Shown here piece after piece: positions 27,406-35,857 of a stretch of 64,000 bases of DNA. The notes below the pieces were generated by a model that had not been told where the DNA came from, did no database searches, and saw only the letters and a list, made by a program, of their open reading frames with translations. This stretch comes from Archangium gephyra (GTDB taxonomy: Bacteria > Myxococcota > Myxococcia > Myxococcales > Myxococcaceae). Each line of letters starts with the position of its first letter. Positions within the stretch are counted from its first letter, which is position 1. The translations under genes were made by a program, and so were the position numbers. The stretch is from contig NZ_CP011509.1 in assembly GCF_001027285.1 (NCBI RefSeq), forward strand, positions 11,184,501 to 11,248,500, in the 5' to 3' direction.

Positions 27406-28020
27406 TCACGCCTGTCCCAGCCAGGGGCGCAGCAGGGTCTCCGCCCGCGCCCTGTCCGTGAACAGCAGCGCCAGCCCCACCACCGCCCCCGGGCCCTCCT
27501 GGGGCGGGAACACCTGGGCCACCTGCGCCTCCAGCTCCACCACCTGCCCGGAGAACTCCAGCACCAGGCTCAGCACGACGTGCATGTCCCGGGGCAGCTG
27601 CTGGGTGGTGGAGACGAAGGCCGCTCCCATGCGGAACTCCCGCTCATAGGCCTGCTGGAAGGCGGCGCGCGTGCGGTAGTTCAGCTCGAAGTGCGGGACG
27701 CGCAGCTCCTGGTCCAGCGCCGAGGTGAGCACCTCCCGCGGCGAGAGCAGCCGCACCCCGAAACCTCCTCGCTCGAGGGTGCGCAGCTCGGCGGGCACCA
27801 GCTTGTGCCGGCGCACCTCGCCCTCGAAGAACACGCAGCGCTCCGGCTCCACGAAGAGCTGGATGTGCAGCCGGGTGTCCAGCCGGGGCAGTGACGAGGA
27901 GATGATGAACAGCCCCGTCGTCGACACATCGCCCGTGAATCCGGACTGGGTGAGCTCCCGCTCCCCGTACTTCACCATCAACCGGCGCTTGATCCGGCGT
28001 TGCTGGCGCTTATCGGCCAT
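27406..28020 (-). CDS. PilZ-domain protein
   Basis: A 204-residue cytoplasmic protein. The N-terminal ~100 residues fit a PilZ domain: a basic QQRRIKRRLMV motif supplies the Arg residues that bind c-di-GMP, followed by GDVSTTGLFI, matching the D/NxSxxG element, then the barrel strands LHIQLFVEP and FFEGEVRRHKL. A second, divergent PilZ-like half begins around residue 105 (FRMGAAFVSTTQQLPRDMHVVLSLVL). c-di-GMP binding is plausible because both motifs are intact; in myxobacteria such proteins affect motility and polysaccharide, but the target is unknown. It is divergent from the kinase gene at 28,336. Confidence 0.85.
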   Translation of the reverse strand: MADKRQQRRIKRRLMVKYGERELTQSGFTGDVSTTGLFIISSSLPRLDTRLHIQLFVEPERCVFFEGEVRRHKLVPAELRTLERGGFGVRLLSPREVLTSALDQELRVPHFELNYRTRAAFQQAYEREFRMGAAFVSTTQQLPRDMHVVLSLVLEFSGQVVELEAQVAQVFPPQEGPGAVVGLALLFTDRARAETLLRPWLGQA

Positions 28021-28335
28021 GGCCGCACTTCACCCCCCTGGCCCACTCCCCATGACGCTCGACCAGGGAAGGGCTCTTTCTTTGGCAGGCACCCTACCAC
28101 GCTCCCCGCCGTGCTCCCGGAGCGCGGGGGAGCAGCCCGCCCGCCTGGCCCACGCCCCTCCCCTTCCCGCCGCACCGCGGCATGTGAGGTTCACGCAGAG
28201 TCCTCCACACGACCTTTCAGGACAGGCCCACGCGAGTTTTCCTGTTCCGCTGCTCGGGGGGCAGGTAGATGAGCGTGCCCGCTTCACGCAAGGCCCCTGC
28301 CCGCGACCCCCGTTTCCGGCGAAGATGCAGCGCCC
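28021..28335. other. 315-bp divergent intergenic region
   Basis: The interval lies between the PilZ gene (leftward) and the kinase-cyclase gene (rightward) and must hold both promoters. I see no convincing open frame with coding bias, no strong inverted repeat and no RNA gene. A somewhat lower-GC patch around 28,190-28,250 (containing TTTTCCTGTTCC) is the likeliest promoter area. Confidence 0.5.
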
Positions 28336-30975
28336 GTGATCGATACCGGTACCCTTGTCCTCGATGGCCGCTTCCGTGTGCTCCAGCTCCTCGGTGCAGG
28401 CGGCATGGGCGAGGTGTATCTCGGTGAGCAGGTGTCGCTGGGGCGCCGGGTGGCCATCAAGGTCCTGCACGCGGACCTGATGGTGCACCCGAGCATGATC
28501 GAGCGCTTCAAGCGCGAGGCGCGCCTGCTGTCCGCGGTGGAGCACCCGGCCGTCGTGCACGTCATCGACTACGGCCAGGCGGAAGTGGGCGCGTGCCTGG
28601 TGATGGAGTACGTGGAGGGCGAGAACCTCTATGACGTGCTGCAGCTGGGGGCCATGGCGCCGTCGCGCGCGCTGCCGCTGATGTACCAGCTCGCCGAGGG
28701 CCTGGCGGCCATCCACGACAAGGGCATCATCCACCGCGACCTCAAGCCGGAGAACGTGCTGCTCACCAAGGGGCTGCGCGGAGAGCAGGCGCGGCTGCTG
28801 GACTTCGGCATCGCCCGGCTGGTGGAGCCGGACGCGACGGGCAGCAACCTCAGCCAGGTGGGGCTGGTGGTGGGCACGCCGGAGTACCTGTCGCCGGAGC
28901 AGGCCGTGGGCGCGCCGGTGGATCCACGCAGTGACCTCTACTCCTTCGGAGTGCTCGCCTACCGGATGCTCTCGGGCCAGCTGCCCTTCCCCGGGCCCGG
29001 GCCCACGCAGTACGTCGCCCAGCACGCCGCCGCGACGCCCATGCACCTCATCGAGGCCGCGCCCACGCTCGCCGGCCAACCCGCGCTCGTCGCGCTGGTG
29101 ATGCAGCTGATGCAGAAGACGCCCGCCCAGCGCATGCCGAGCGCCCACGCGCTGGTGGATGCACTCGGCGCGCTGGCCGCCGCCGGAGCCCAGGGCGCGG
29201 TGGGCATGCCCCTGGCGATGGCGGTGGGGACGGCCTCGCCGAGCATCTCCGCCTTCCTCGTCCCCGACACCTCCGCCCAGGGCGGCAGCGGAACGGCCGC
29301 CTTCGCCGCGCCCCAGCCCTCGTCCCCGGAGAAGCCGGCCGAGTCCCCGGCCTCGGGTACCTCCGCCTTCGGACCGCCCTCCCCCGCCCCGGTGGCGGCG
29401 CCCGTGAGCGGTGGCCGCTCTCCCTCCCAGGCACCCACCCGCGCGGACCGCAGCATGCCGCTGCCCGAGGGGGCCTCCTCGCCCTCGCGCGCGCCCACCC
29501 GGCCCTCCCAGTCCGCCCTGGCCGCCGTGGTGTACGAGAAGCACGTGGTGCGCGCCGGCACCGTCGTCCCCGCTCCGAAGCCCGCGGGCACGGTGGCCCC
29601 CATCGGCAGCGGGACGCTCTCGGGCAGCAAACCGCAGAACCTCACGGTGATGCTCACCGACCTGGAGGGCTACACCGAGCGCACCTCGCGGCAGACGCAC
29701 GAGCAGAACGCGCGGATGCTGGAGACGCACGACGGGCTGCTGCTGCCGCTGGTGCGCCAGTACGGCGGGCGCCTGGTGCAGAAGCGGGGCGACTCGCTGC
29801 TCGTCACCTTCTCCTCGCCCACCCACGCGGTGCTGTGCGGCATGGCCATGCAGGACCGGCTGTGGCGGCACAACCAGACGTGCGGCCCGGACGAGCACCT
29901 GCCCGTGCGCATCTGCCTCCACACGGGCGAGGTGCTCGTCACACGCGACGCGGTGCTCGGCGAGCCGGTGGAGGTGGTGAAGGCCGTGGAGCAGGCGGCC
30001 CAGGCCGGCGAGGTCATCTTCACCGAGTCGGTGAACCTGGCGCGCAACCGGGTGGAGGGCGACGCCGAGCCCTGTGGCAGCGTGCCCATGCCGGGCAATG
30101 GCGAGCCGCTGCGCATCCACCGCTGCCGCCGCTCCCCGGAGGGCCTGCCCTTCGGTGGCCAGGACGAGGTGTCCCTCACCCCGCCCATCGAGGAGCAGCT
30201 GGGCCCGGTGATGAAGCCGGTGCGGGTGGTGGTGGAGCTGGCGCGCACGGCGGCCGAGCGCACCGTGACGTTCGTGCGGGCCTGGCCCCGCCAGACGGCC
30301 GTCGTGGGCCTGGGGCTGGTGCTGGGCATGAGCCTGGGCGCATACGAGGTGTCGCGCCGCAATGACCCGGTGTACCAGGCCCGCGAGCTGATGGAGGCGA
30401 ACCAGCTGGCGGACGCGCTCAAGCGCCTGACGGACCTGCCGGCGGAGGCGAAGAAGGACGCGGCGGTGATTCAGCTGCGCGCGCGGGTGCTGCACGGCCT
30501 GGAGAAGCACGAGGAGGAGCACACGGTGCTCGCCGGGCTGGACGCTCCGGCGCGCGAGAGCCTCGAGACGCCCGTGCTGGACGGGCTGGCCGAGGACTTC
30601 GGCGAGGACGAGGCCGACAAGGGCCTGCGCAAGCTGATGTCCTCGCTCTCCAAGGAGCAGGTGAAGAAGCACTTCGAGGAGCTGGCGGACGAGGAGCCCA
30701 CCACGCCGAGGCAGTGGGGCGCGCTGCGCTACCTGGAGGCGGTGCAGTCCACCGATGGGCTGGACCTGGTGAAGCTGTACACGCGCTCGCTCGAGTCGAA
30801 GAGCTGCGGCGTGCGCGCGCGCTCGGCGCGGCGGCTGGCGGGCCTGGGAGATCCGAAGGCCGTGCCCGCCCTGGAGCAGCTGAGCAAGCTGCCCAAGGAC
30901 AAGGCCGTGCTCGGCTCGAAGAACTGCGGCCAGGACGAGGCGAAGGACGCCCTCGCGACGCTGTCGAAGAAGTGA
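28336..30975 (+). CDS. Serine/threonine protein kinase fused to class III cyclase-like domain, membrane anchored
   Basis: An 879-residue protein starting with GTG at 28,336. Residues 13-280 are a complete Hanks-type kinase: GAGGMGEVY glycine loop, VAIK (K42), HRDLKPEN (D135), DFG (D156) and GTPEYLSPEQ activation segment. A Pro/Ser/Ala-rich linker (about 285-430) leads to a class III nucleotide-cyclase domain (435-600) that keeps both metal Asp residues, D442 in LTDLEG and D486 in RGDSLL. The transition-state Asn and Arg positions appear to be E546 and A550, so catalysis is doubtful. One membrane helix lies at about 654-670, and the C-terminal ~200 residues are helical, with a HEAT-like segment (RSARRLAGLGDPKAVPALEQL), and probably periplasmic. 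It may phosphorylate partners in response to an envelope cue (inference). Confidence 0.92.
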   Translation: MIDTGTLVLDGRFRVLQLLGAGGMGEVYLGEQVSLGRRVAIKVLHADLMVHPSMIERFKREARLLSAVEHPAVVHVIDYGQAEVGACLVMEYVEGENLYDVLQLGAMAPSRALPLMYQLAEGLAAIHDKGIIHRDLKPENVLLTKGLRGEQARLLDFGIARLVEPDATGSNLSQVGLVVGTPEYLSPEQAVGAPVDPRSDLYSFGVLAYRMLSGQLPFPGPGPTQYVAQHAAATPMHLIEAAPTLAGQPALVALVMQLMQKTPAQRMPSAHALVDALGALAAAGAQGAVGMPLAMAVGTASPSISAFLVPDTSAQGGSGTAAFAAPQPSSPEKPAESPASGTSAFGPPSPAPVAAPVSGGRSPSQAPTRADRSMPLPEGASSPSRAPTRPSQSALAAVVYEKHVVRAGTVVPAPKPAGTVAPIGSGTLSGSKPQNLTVMLTDLEGYTERTSRQTHEQNARMLETHDGLLLPLVRQYGGRLVQKRGDSLLVTFSSPTHAVLCGMAMQDRLWRHNQTCGPDEHLPVRICLHTGEVLVTRDAVLGEPVEVVKAVEQAAQAGEVIFTESVNLARNRVEGDAEPCGSVPMPGNGEPLRIHRCRRSPEGLPFGGQDEVSLTPPIEEQLGPVMKPVRVVVELARTAAERTVTFVRAWPRQTAVVGLGLVLGMSLGAYEVSRRNDPVYQARELMEANQLADALKRLTDLPAEAKKDAAVIQLRARVLHGLEKHEEEHTVLAGLDAPARESLETPVLDGLAEDFGEDEADKGLRKLMSSLSKEQVKKHFEELADEEPTTPRQWGALRYLEAVQSTDGLDLVKLYTRSLESKSCGVRARSARRLAGLGDPKAVPALEQLSKLPKDKAVLGSKNCGQDEAKDALATLSKK

Positions 30976-30999
30976 GCGTCCCCGGGGCGTCAGCCCCTC

Positions 31000-31425
31000 T
31001 CAATCATCGTCGTGCTTGGAGTGGCCCTTCTTCTTCCCGCGGCCACGGCCATGCCCACGGCCGTCATCGTCGTCATCCCAGTCGTCCCGGTCCCTGTCCC
31101 GGTCCCTGTCCCGGTCCTTGATCTTCTCGTCGATGCGCAGGAGCTCGCCGGTATAGGCGTGGTAGTCGAGGTGCAGGTGGCCCCGGGCACCTGGAGCGAA
31201 GGCGTGGAACTTCACCTTCCACACGTCCTTGCCCGTGAGGTGGGCCTCCTTGAGCTCGCACCGCAAGCCTCGCGAGCGGCACTCCGAGAGGCCCCGAGAC
31301 ACGGCCTCGTCGTACGACATGGCCCGGGGAGGCGGCGGACGCGGCTCGTACCGAGGGGGGTGGTACCCGCGCACGATGCAGCCGGGTGCCAGACAGAGCA
31401 ATCCGAGGAGCAGAACGGTTCGCAT
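31000..31425 (-). CDS. Small lipoprotein with charged low-complexity C-terminus
   Basis: A 141-residue protein beginning MRTVLLLGLLCLAPGC, a lipoprotein signal (Cys16). A Pro/Arg-rich segment follows (PPRYEPRPPPPR), then a folded part (about 36-98) with AVSRGLSECRSRGLRC and KVKFHAFAPGARGHLHLDYHAYTGEL that resembles PepSY-like propeptide or inhibitor domains weakly. The last 40 residues are extremely charged: Asp-Arg repeats, an Asp run, then Gly-Arg and Lys/His. The Asp-Arg part is encoded by short tandem DNA repeats at about 31,079-31,118. No function can be assigned. It is convergent with the kinase-cyclase gene, with a 24-bp gap. Confidence 0.72.
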   Translation of the reverse strand: MRTVLLLGLLCLAPGCIVRGYHPPRYEPRPPPPRAMSYDEAVSRGLSECRSRGLRCELKEAHLTGKDVWKVKFHAFAPGARGHLHLDYHAYTGELLRIDEKIKDRDRDRDRDRDDWDDDDDGRGHGRGRGKKKGHSKHDDD

Positions 31426-31486
31426 GCCCCTCCTGACGCACGACGGGCGCTTCGCTTCAAACCCACACGGGCGCCACGCTTCCTAC

Positions 31487-32278
31487 CTACAGCACCGTGG
31501 GGGAGGCGAAGCCGACGAAGAGCTCGCCGGTGAGCCAGGCGCGCTGGCCTCGGGCAGCGGCACGCAGGAAGTCATTGAGGACGGGCCCGCTCTGGCCCGC
31601 GCGGTGGGTGCGCGGAAAGAGGAGGTTCATGCGCGAGCGGGCGATGCCCTTGCTGCCCCGGTGGATGAAGGTGATGGTGCCATCCAGCTCCACGGTCTCG
31701 ACGACGGCGATGTGGGTCATCCCATCGTTGCGCTTGCCGTCGCGGTTGCGGTCGTAGGTCTCCTGGAAGAAGACGAGGTCACCGGGACGGGGACGGCGCT
31801 GGTGGAGGGCGCCCCGGTCCTGGGCACGGCGGTAGATGGCGGTGACGGCGTTCTCGCCGTTGAGGAAGCCATGGTTGACCAGGTCGATGCCGGCCTTGAG
31901 GTAGGCGAGCCGCACGAAGCCGGAGCAGTCGTCCGGGACGCTGCGGTCCACGCGGCCGAGCTGCTTCACCCCCACGAGCTGCACCGCGCGCTCGACGATG
32001 AGGGCCGCGGCGCGCGAGGACGTCCCCGCGAACCCCAGGCGCGAGGCCCGCAGGCTGGAGGCGCCGGACACGAGCCGCGCGACCTCCACCGTGGTGCTCA
32101 GCGCCCGCGCCACCTCTTCCGTCGACGCGGCGCTGGACTCCTCCGCTTCGGCCCGGGGAGCTTCCTCGGAGACGGCGGGAGCGGGCGGCACCGGAGCCGG
32201 GCCGGCCGGACGGAGCGCGGGCACGGAGCCGGCGCAGGCGACGAGGAGACACACCGGAACGAGGAGCACACAGCGCAT
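31487..32278 (-). CDS. NlpC/P60-family lipoprotein (putative cell-wall peptidase)
   Basis: A 263-residue protein with a lipoprotein signal MRCVLLVPVCLLVAC (Cys15) and an Ala/Pro/Glu-rich linker to about residue 55. The C-terminal 170 residues form an NlpC/P60-like papain-fold domain: catalytic C118 in DDCSGFVR, the RPGDLVFF turn, H189 in THIAVVE, and a possible third residue H206 in FIHRGSKG. These enzymes cut peptide cross-links in peptidoglycan. Lipidation puts it in the inner or outer membrane facing the wall. A gap of about 60 bp separates it from the next small lipoprotein gene on the same strand. Confidence 0.87.
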   Translation of the reverse strand: MRCVLLVPVCLLVACAGSVPALRPAGPAPVPPAPAVSEEAPRAEAEESSAASTEEVARALSTTVEVARLVSGASSLRASRLGFAGTSSRAAALIVERAVQLVGVKQLGRVDRSVPDDCSGFVRLAYLKAGIDLVNHGFLNGENAVTAIYRRAQDRGALHQRRPRPGDLVFFQETYDRNRDGKRNDGMTHIAVVETVELDGTITFIHRGSKGIARSRMNLLFPRTHRAGQSGPVLNDFLRAAARGQRAWLTGELFVGFASPTVL

Positions 32279-32375
32279 ACGGAGTTCCCTGGCTGACGAA
32301 GGGGGGGCACATTATCCACCTCCGCCCCCGCCTGCATCCTCTCCGTCCAGGCGTGTGTGCCTGACTGCCCGGCCC

Positions 32376-33974
32376 TCAGCCCGCCTGGAGCCGCGACGGC
32401 AGCCGGAAGGTGAAGGCACTTCCCTTCCCCAGCTCGCTCTCCACCGAGAGATCCCCTCCGGCCTCCTGGAGGATGGTGCGCACCACCGGCAGGCCCAGGC
32501 CCGTCCCCCGGCCCGGAGGCTTGGTGGTGAACCACGGCTCGAAGATGGCGGTGAGCTTCTCCTGGGGAATGCCCACCCCGGTGTCCTCCACCCGGCAGCA
32601 GACGAAGCCCGACGCACGGTCCTCGAAGAGCCGCACCCGCACCTCCGCGGGCCGGTCGCGCACCACCTCCACCGCATCGGCGGCGTTGCTCACCAGGTTG
32701 AGCAGCACCTGCTCCACCCGTGTCCGGCTCGCGTCGATCCACAAGGGGGACTCGGGCACCGAGGCGGACACCTTCAAGTGCTTGGTGATGCCCGCCGTGC
32801 GCAGCATGGCCAGCGCGCCCGCCACCAGCTCCCGCAGGTCCATCCGCTCCACCGTCGAGCGCCCCGGCCGGCCCAGGTCCATCAGGTGCCGGCCATGCGT
32901 GGCCACGTGCTCGCACGCCCAGCCCAGCTCCTCGAGCTCCTCGGCGTCGGGCGGCACGCCCCGCTGGGCGCAGTCGCGGAAGGAGCTCCTCAGGCTGTTG
33001 AGCACGGTGGAGATGTTGCGCAGCTCGTGCCCCACCCCGGCCGCCAGCGTGCCCAGCGTCGCCAGCCGCTCCACCTGCAGCAACTGGTTGCGCGTGCGCT
33101 CCAGCTCCGCCTCCAGCATCTCGTGGTAGCGCACGCGCTCGGTGACATCCAGCGCGAGGCCCGTGACGCCCGTGAGCGTGCCCGCCTCGTCGAACACCGG
33201 CGAGTAGCGCGTCTCGTAGTGGATGCCCTCGAACGAGATGTAGCCGGTGAAGGACTCCCCGGCCAGCGCCCGCCGCGTCTGCGCGAGGATCTCCGGGTGG
33301 CCGGCGTAGACGTCGAAGATGGAGTGGCCCACCAACCACCCCGGTTCGAAGCCCAGCGTGACCAGCGCGCCCCCATCCGAGAAGGTGAAGATGCCCGCCG
33401 CGTCCAGCCCCCAGAGGGTCATCTGCGCGCCGCGGACCGCCGTGCGCAGCCGCAGCTCGCTGAGATCCAGGGCGCGCTGCATGGACTCGCGCTCCACCAC
33501 CTGCGCCTTCAGCATGCGATTGGCCGCCTCGCCCGCGGTGAGCGCCACCTGGAGGCGCTCCTGCGTCTCGCGCTGCTCGGTGACGTCGATGAGGATGCCG
33601 AGCACGCCGAAGACGAAGCCCCGCTCGTCCCGCAGGGGCACCTTGCTCGTCTGGGTCCACCGGCGCGCGCCATCACTGTCGCGCACGGGCTCCTCGCACT
33701 CGGGGAGCGGCTGCCCCGACTCCATCACCTGCTTGTCGCAGGCGCGGTAGAAGTCCACGTCCTCCTTGCGCCAGGGCAGCTCGTGGTCGGAGAGCCCCAC
33801 CACCGCGCCGGGGTCCGCGTGGCCGGCGATCCTCGCGAACGCGAGGTTGCACCCGAGGTAGCGCAGGTCTCGGCCCTTCCAGAAGATTGGGTAAGGCAGT
33901 GCGTCGAGGATGTGCCGGAACAGCTCGGCCTCCTGCCGCACGGGTGCCTGGACGATGGCTTCGAGCGCCCGCAT
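32376..33974 (-). CDS. PAS-PAS sensor histidine kinase (cytoplasmic)
   Basis: A 532-residue protein. A GGAGGACC site immediately upstream supports the ATG at 33,974. The order is PAS (about 13-135, FRHILDALPYPIFWKG to GVLGILIDVTEQ), PAS (about 172-282, ending LALDVTERVRYHEMLE), a HisKA-like helix with the phospho-acceptor H316 in GVGHELRN, then HATPase_c with NLVSNAADAV, VEDTGVGIP and GRGTGLGLPVV. There are no membrane segments, so it senses an internal signal. The HELRN rather than HELRTP form is common in kinases of the atypical myxobacterial type. No response regulator is adjacent, so the partner is probably encoded elsewhere. It is divergent from the second histidine kinase; they share a 179-bp control region. 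Confidence 0.92.
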   Translation of the reverse strand: MRALEAIVQAPVRQEAELFRHILDALPYPIFWKGRDLRYLGCNLAFARIAGHADPGAVVGLSDHELPWRKEDVDFYRACDKQVMESGQPLPECEEPVRDSDGARRWTQTSKVPLRDERGFVFGVLGILIDVTEQRETQERLQVALTAGEAANRMLKAQVVERESMQRALDLSELRLRTAVRGAQMTLWGLDAAGIFTFSDGGALVTLGFEPGWLVGHSIFDVYAGHPEILAQTRRALAGESFTGYISFEGIHYETRYSPVFDEAGTLTGVTGLALDVTERVRYHEMLEAELERTRNQLLQVERLATLGTLAAGVGHELRNISTVLNSLRSSFRDCAQRGVPPDAEELEELGWACEHVATHGRHLMDLGRPGRSTVERMDLRELVAGALAMLRTAGITKHLKVSASVPESPLWIDASRTRVEQVLLNLVSNAADAVEVVRDRPAEVRVRLFEDRASGFVCCRVEDTGVGIPQEKLTAIFEPWFTTKPPGRGTGLGLPVVRTILQEAGGDLSVESELGKGSAFTFRLPSRLQAG

Positions 33975-34153
33975 GGGTCCTCCCCCCCTGTCCCCACGAG
34001 AAGCAGGGTCTTCTGGAAGATACAGGCCCACCGGAAAGCGTCGGCGAGGCACGGCCCGAGGTGTTCGCCGCTGGACGTCCGGAAGCCAGACCCTGCACGA
34101 ACCTTGGACGGGCCCCGAGGCCCGGCGAAGGTAGGGTCCGGAGAGGAGGACGT

Positions 34154-35854
34154 GTGAATCGCCTCGTCGTTGGCCTGCTCGCGGGTGCACTCGGAGGGGT
34201 GGCGGGAGTCTGGCTCGCCCGGCGGGTGGCGCGACGCGACGAGCCGGGCGGCTCGGCCTTCCTGCGCGCGGAGGTGGGTGCCGCGCTCGCCCACCCGGGC
34301 ACGCTCCAGGAGATGCTGCAGCCGTGCGCGGAGGCGATGGTGCGCCACCTCGGAGGCGCCTTCGCGCGAATCTGGGTGCTGCCTCCCGGCGCCCAGGTCC
34401 TGGAGCTGCGGGCGAGCGCCGGGCTCTACACCCACCTGAACGGGGAGCACGCGCGCATCCCGCTGGGCCAGCTGAAGATCGGACAGATCGCCCAGACAGC
34501 CACGCCCGTGCTCACCAACGACGTGCGCGACGATCCGCGAATCCCCAACCAGGAGTGGGCGATGCGCGAGGGTCTGGTGGCCTTCGCGGGCTACCCGCTG
34601 CTGGCCGACGGTCACGTGGTGGGGGTGATGGCGATGTTCGCGCGCCACGCGCTGGACAACGACACGCTGGAGGCGCTGGGCTCGGTGGCGGACGCAATGG
34701 CCCAGGGCATCGGGCGCAAGTACGCCGAGGAGCGGCTGCGCCAGAGCGAGGAGCGCTTCCGGCTGCTGCTCGACTCCACCGGCGAGGCCATCTACGGACT
34801 GGATCTGGAAGGGCGGTGCACCTTCGCCAACCGCACCTGCGCGCGGCTGCTGGGCTACCCGGACGCCTCGGCGCTCATCGGGCTGCAGATGCACGACACC
34901 ATCCATCACAGCCACGAGGACGGCAGTCCCTATCCCCGCGCGGAGTGCCTCGTCTACGAGGCCACCAACCGGGAGGGCTTCCACGACGACGAGGAGTGGC
35001 TGTGGCGCGCGGACGGTACGGGCTTTCCGGCGGAGGTCTGGTCCTATCCCCTCTGGCGGGGCGAGGAGCGGCTGGGCGCGGTGGTCACCTTCGTGGACAT
35101 CACCTGGCGCCGCGAGGCGGAGGCGGAACGCGCCCGGCTGCTGCGCGAGACGCAGGAGGCGGTACGGGCCCGGGACGAGTTCCTGGCCATCGCCTCGCAC
35201 GAGCTGCGCACGCCCCTCACGCCCTTGCGGCTGGCCCTGCAGAGCGCCCAGCGGCTGCTTCAGGGCGGGCAGCCCGCCTCCGCGGAGCTGCTGTCCCGGC
35301 TGGCGGTGACGGATCGGCAGGTGGTGCGCCTCACGCGGCTGGTGGAGAGCATGCTGGACCTGTCCCGGCTGACGCGCGGCACGCTCCAGCTCGACACGGC
35401 TCCGTGTGACCTGGCGGTGCTGGTGCGCGAGGTGCTGGAGCGCTCGCGCGAGGTGCTGGCACAGGCGGAGTGCACGCTGGACGCACAGGTGGAAGGGCCA
35501 CTGCCGGTGCTCGGCGACCGGCTGCGGCTGGAGCAGGTGTTGGAGAACCTGCTGTCCAACGCGATGAAGTACGGGGCGGGCTGTCCGGTGCACGTCCGCT
35601 GCCGGGCCGAGCAGGGCCGCGCACTGCTGAGCGTGGAGGACGAGGGCATCGGCATCTCGCCGGAGGACCAGCAGCGCATCTTCGGGCGCTTCGAGCGCGC
35701 CGCGTCGGTGCGGCACTATGGCGGCTTCGGGCTCGGGCTCTACATCCTGAGGGAGATCGTCGAGGTGCACGGCGGCAACGTGTCGGTGGAGAGCCAGCCT
35801 GGACAGGGGGCCCGCTTCACCGTGACGCTGCCGCTGCTGGACGCCCCGGGGTGA
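34154..35854 (+). CDS. GAF-PAS sensor histidine kinase, membrane anchored
   Basis: A 566-residue protein from a GTG at 34,154 that follows a strong GAGGAGG-like site. One N-terminal membrane helix (4-21) precedes a GAF domain (about 48-190, with VLTNDVRDDPRIP and GYPLLADGHVVGVMAMF), a PAS domain (about 200-320, FRLLLDSTGEAIYGLD), a HisKA domain with H349 in ASHELRTPLTPL, and HATPase_c (NLLSNAMKYG, VEDEGIGISPEDQQRIFGRF, GGFGLGLYI). The kinase half is canonical. There is no receiver domain and no adjacent regulator gene. Its stop is three bases from the stop of the convergent SGNH hydrolase gene. Confidence 0.92.
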   Translation: MNRLVVGLLAGALGGVAGVWLARRVARRDEPGGSAFLRAEVGAALAHPGTLQEMLQPCAEAMVRHLGGAFARIWVLPPGAQVLELRASAGLYTHLNGEHARIPLGQLKIGQIAQTATPVLTNDVRDDPRIPNQEWAMREGLVAFAGYPLLADGHVVGVMAMFARHALDNDTLEALGSVADAMAQGIGRKYAEERLRQSEERFRLLLDSTGEAIYGLDLEGRCTFANRTCARLLGYPDASALIGLQMHDTIHHSHEDGSPYPRAECLVYEATNREGFHDDEEWLWRADGTGFPAEVWSYPLWRGEERLGAVVTFVDITWRREAEAERARLLRETQEAVRARDEFLAIASHELRTPLTPLRLALQSAQRLLQGGQPASAELLSRLAVTDRQVVRLTRLVESMLDLSRLTRGTLQLDTAPCDLAVLVREVLERSREVLAQAECTLDAQVEGPLPVLGDRLRLEQVLENLLSNAMKYGAGCPVHVRCRAEQGRALLSVEDEGIGISPEDQQRIFGRFERAASVRHYGGFGLGLYILREIVEVHGGNVSVESQPGQGARFTVTLPLLDAPG

Positions 35855-35857
35855 GGC

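Noticed and set aside
31079-31118. Short tandem repeats at ~31.1 kb as a CRISPR-like or minisatellite locus
   Set aside because: Only about three copies of a 12-bp unit, fully explained by Asp-Arg codons in a small lipoprotein.
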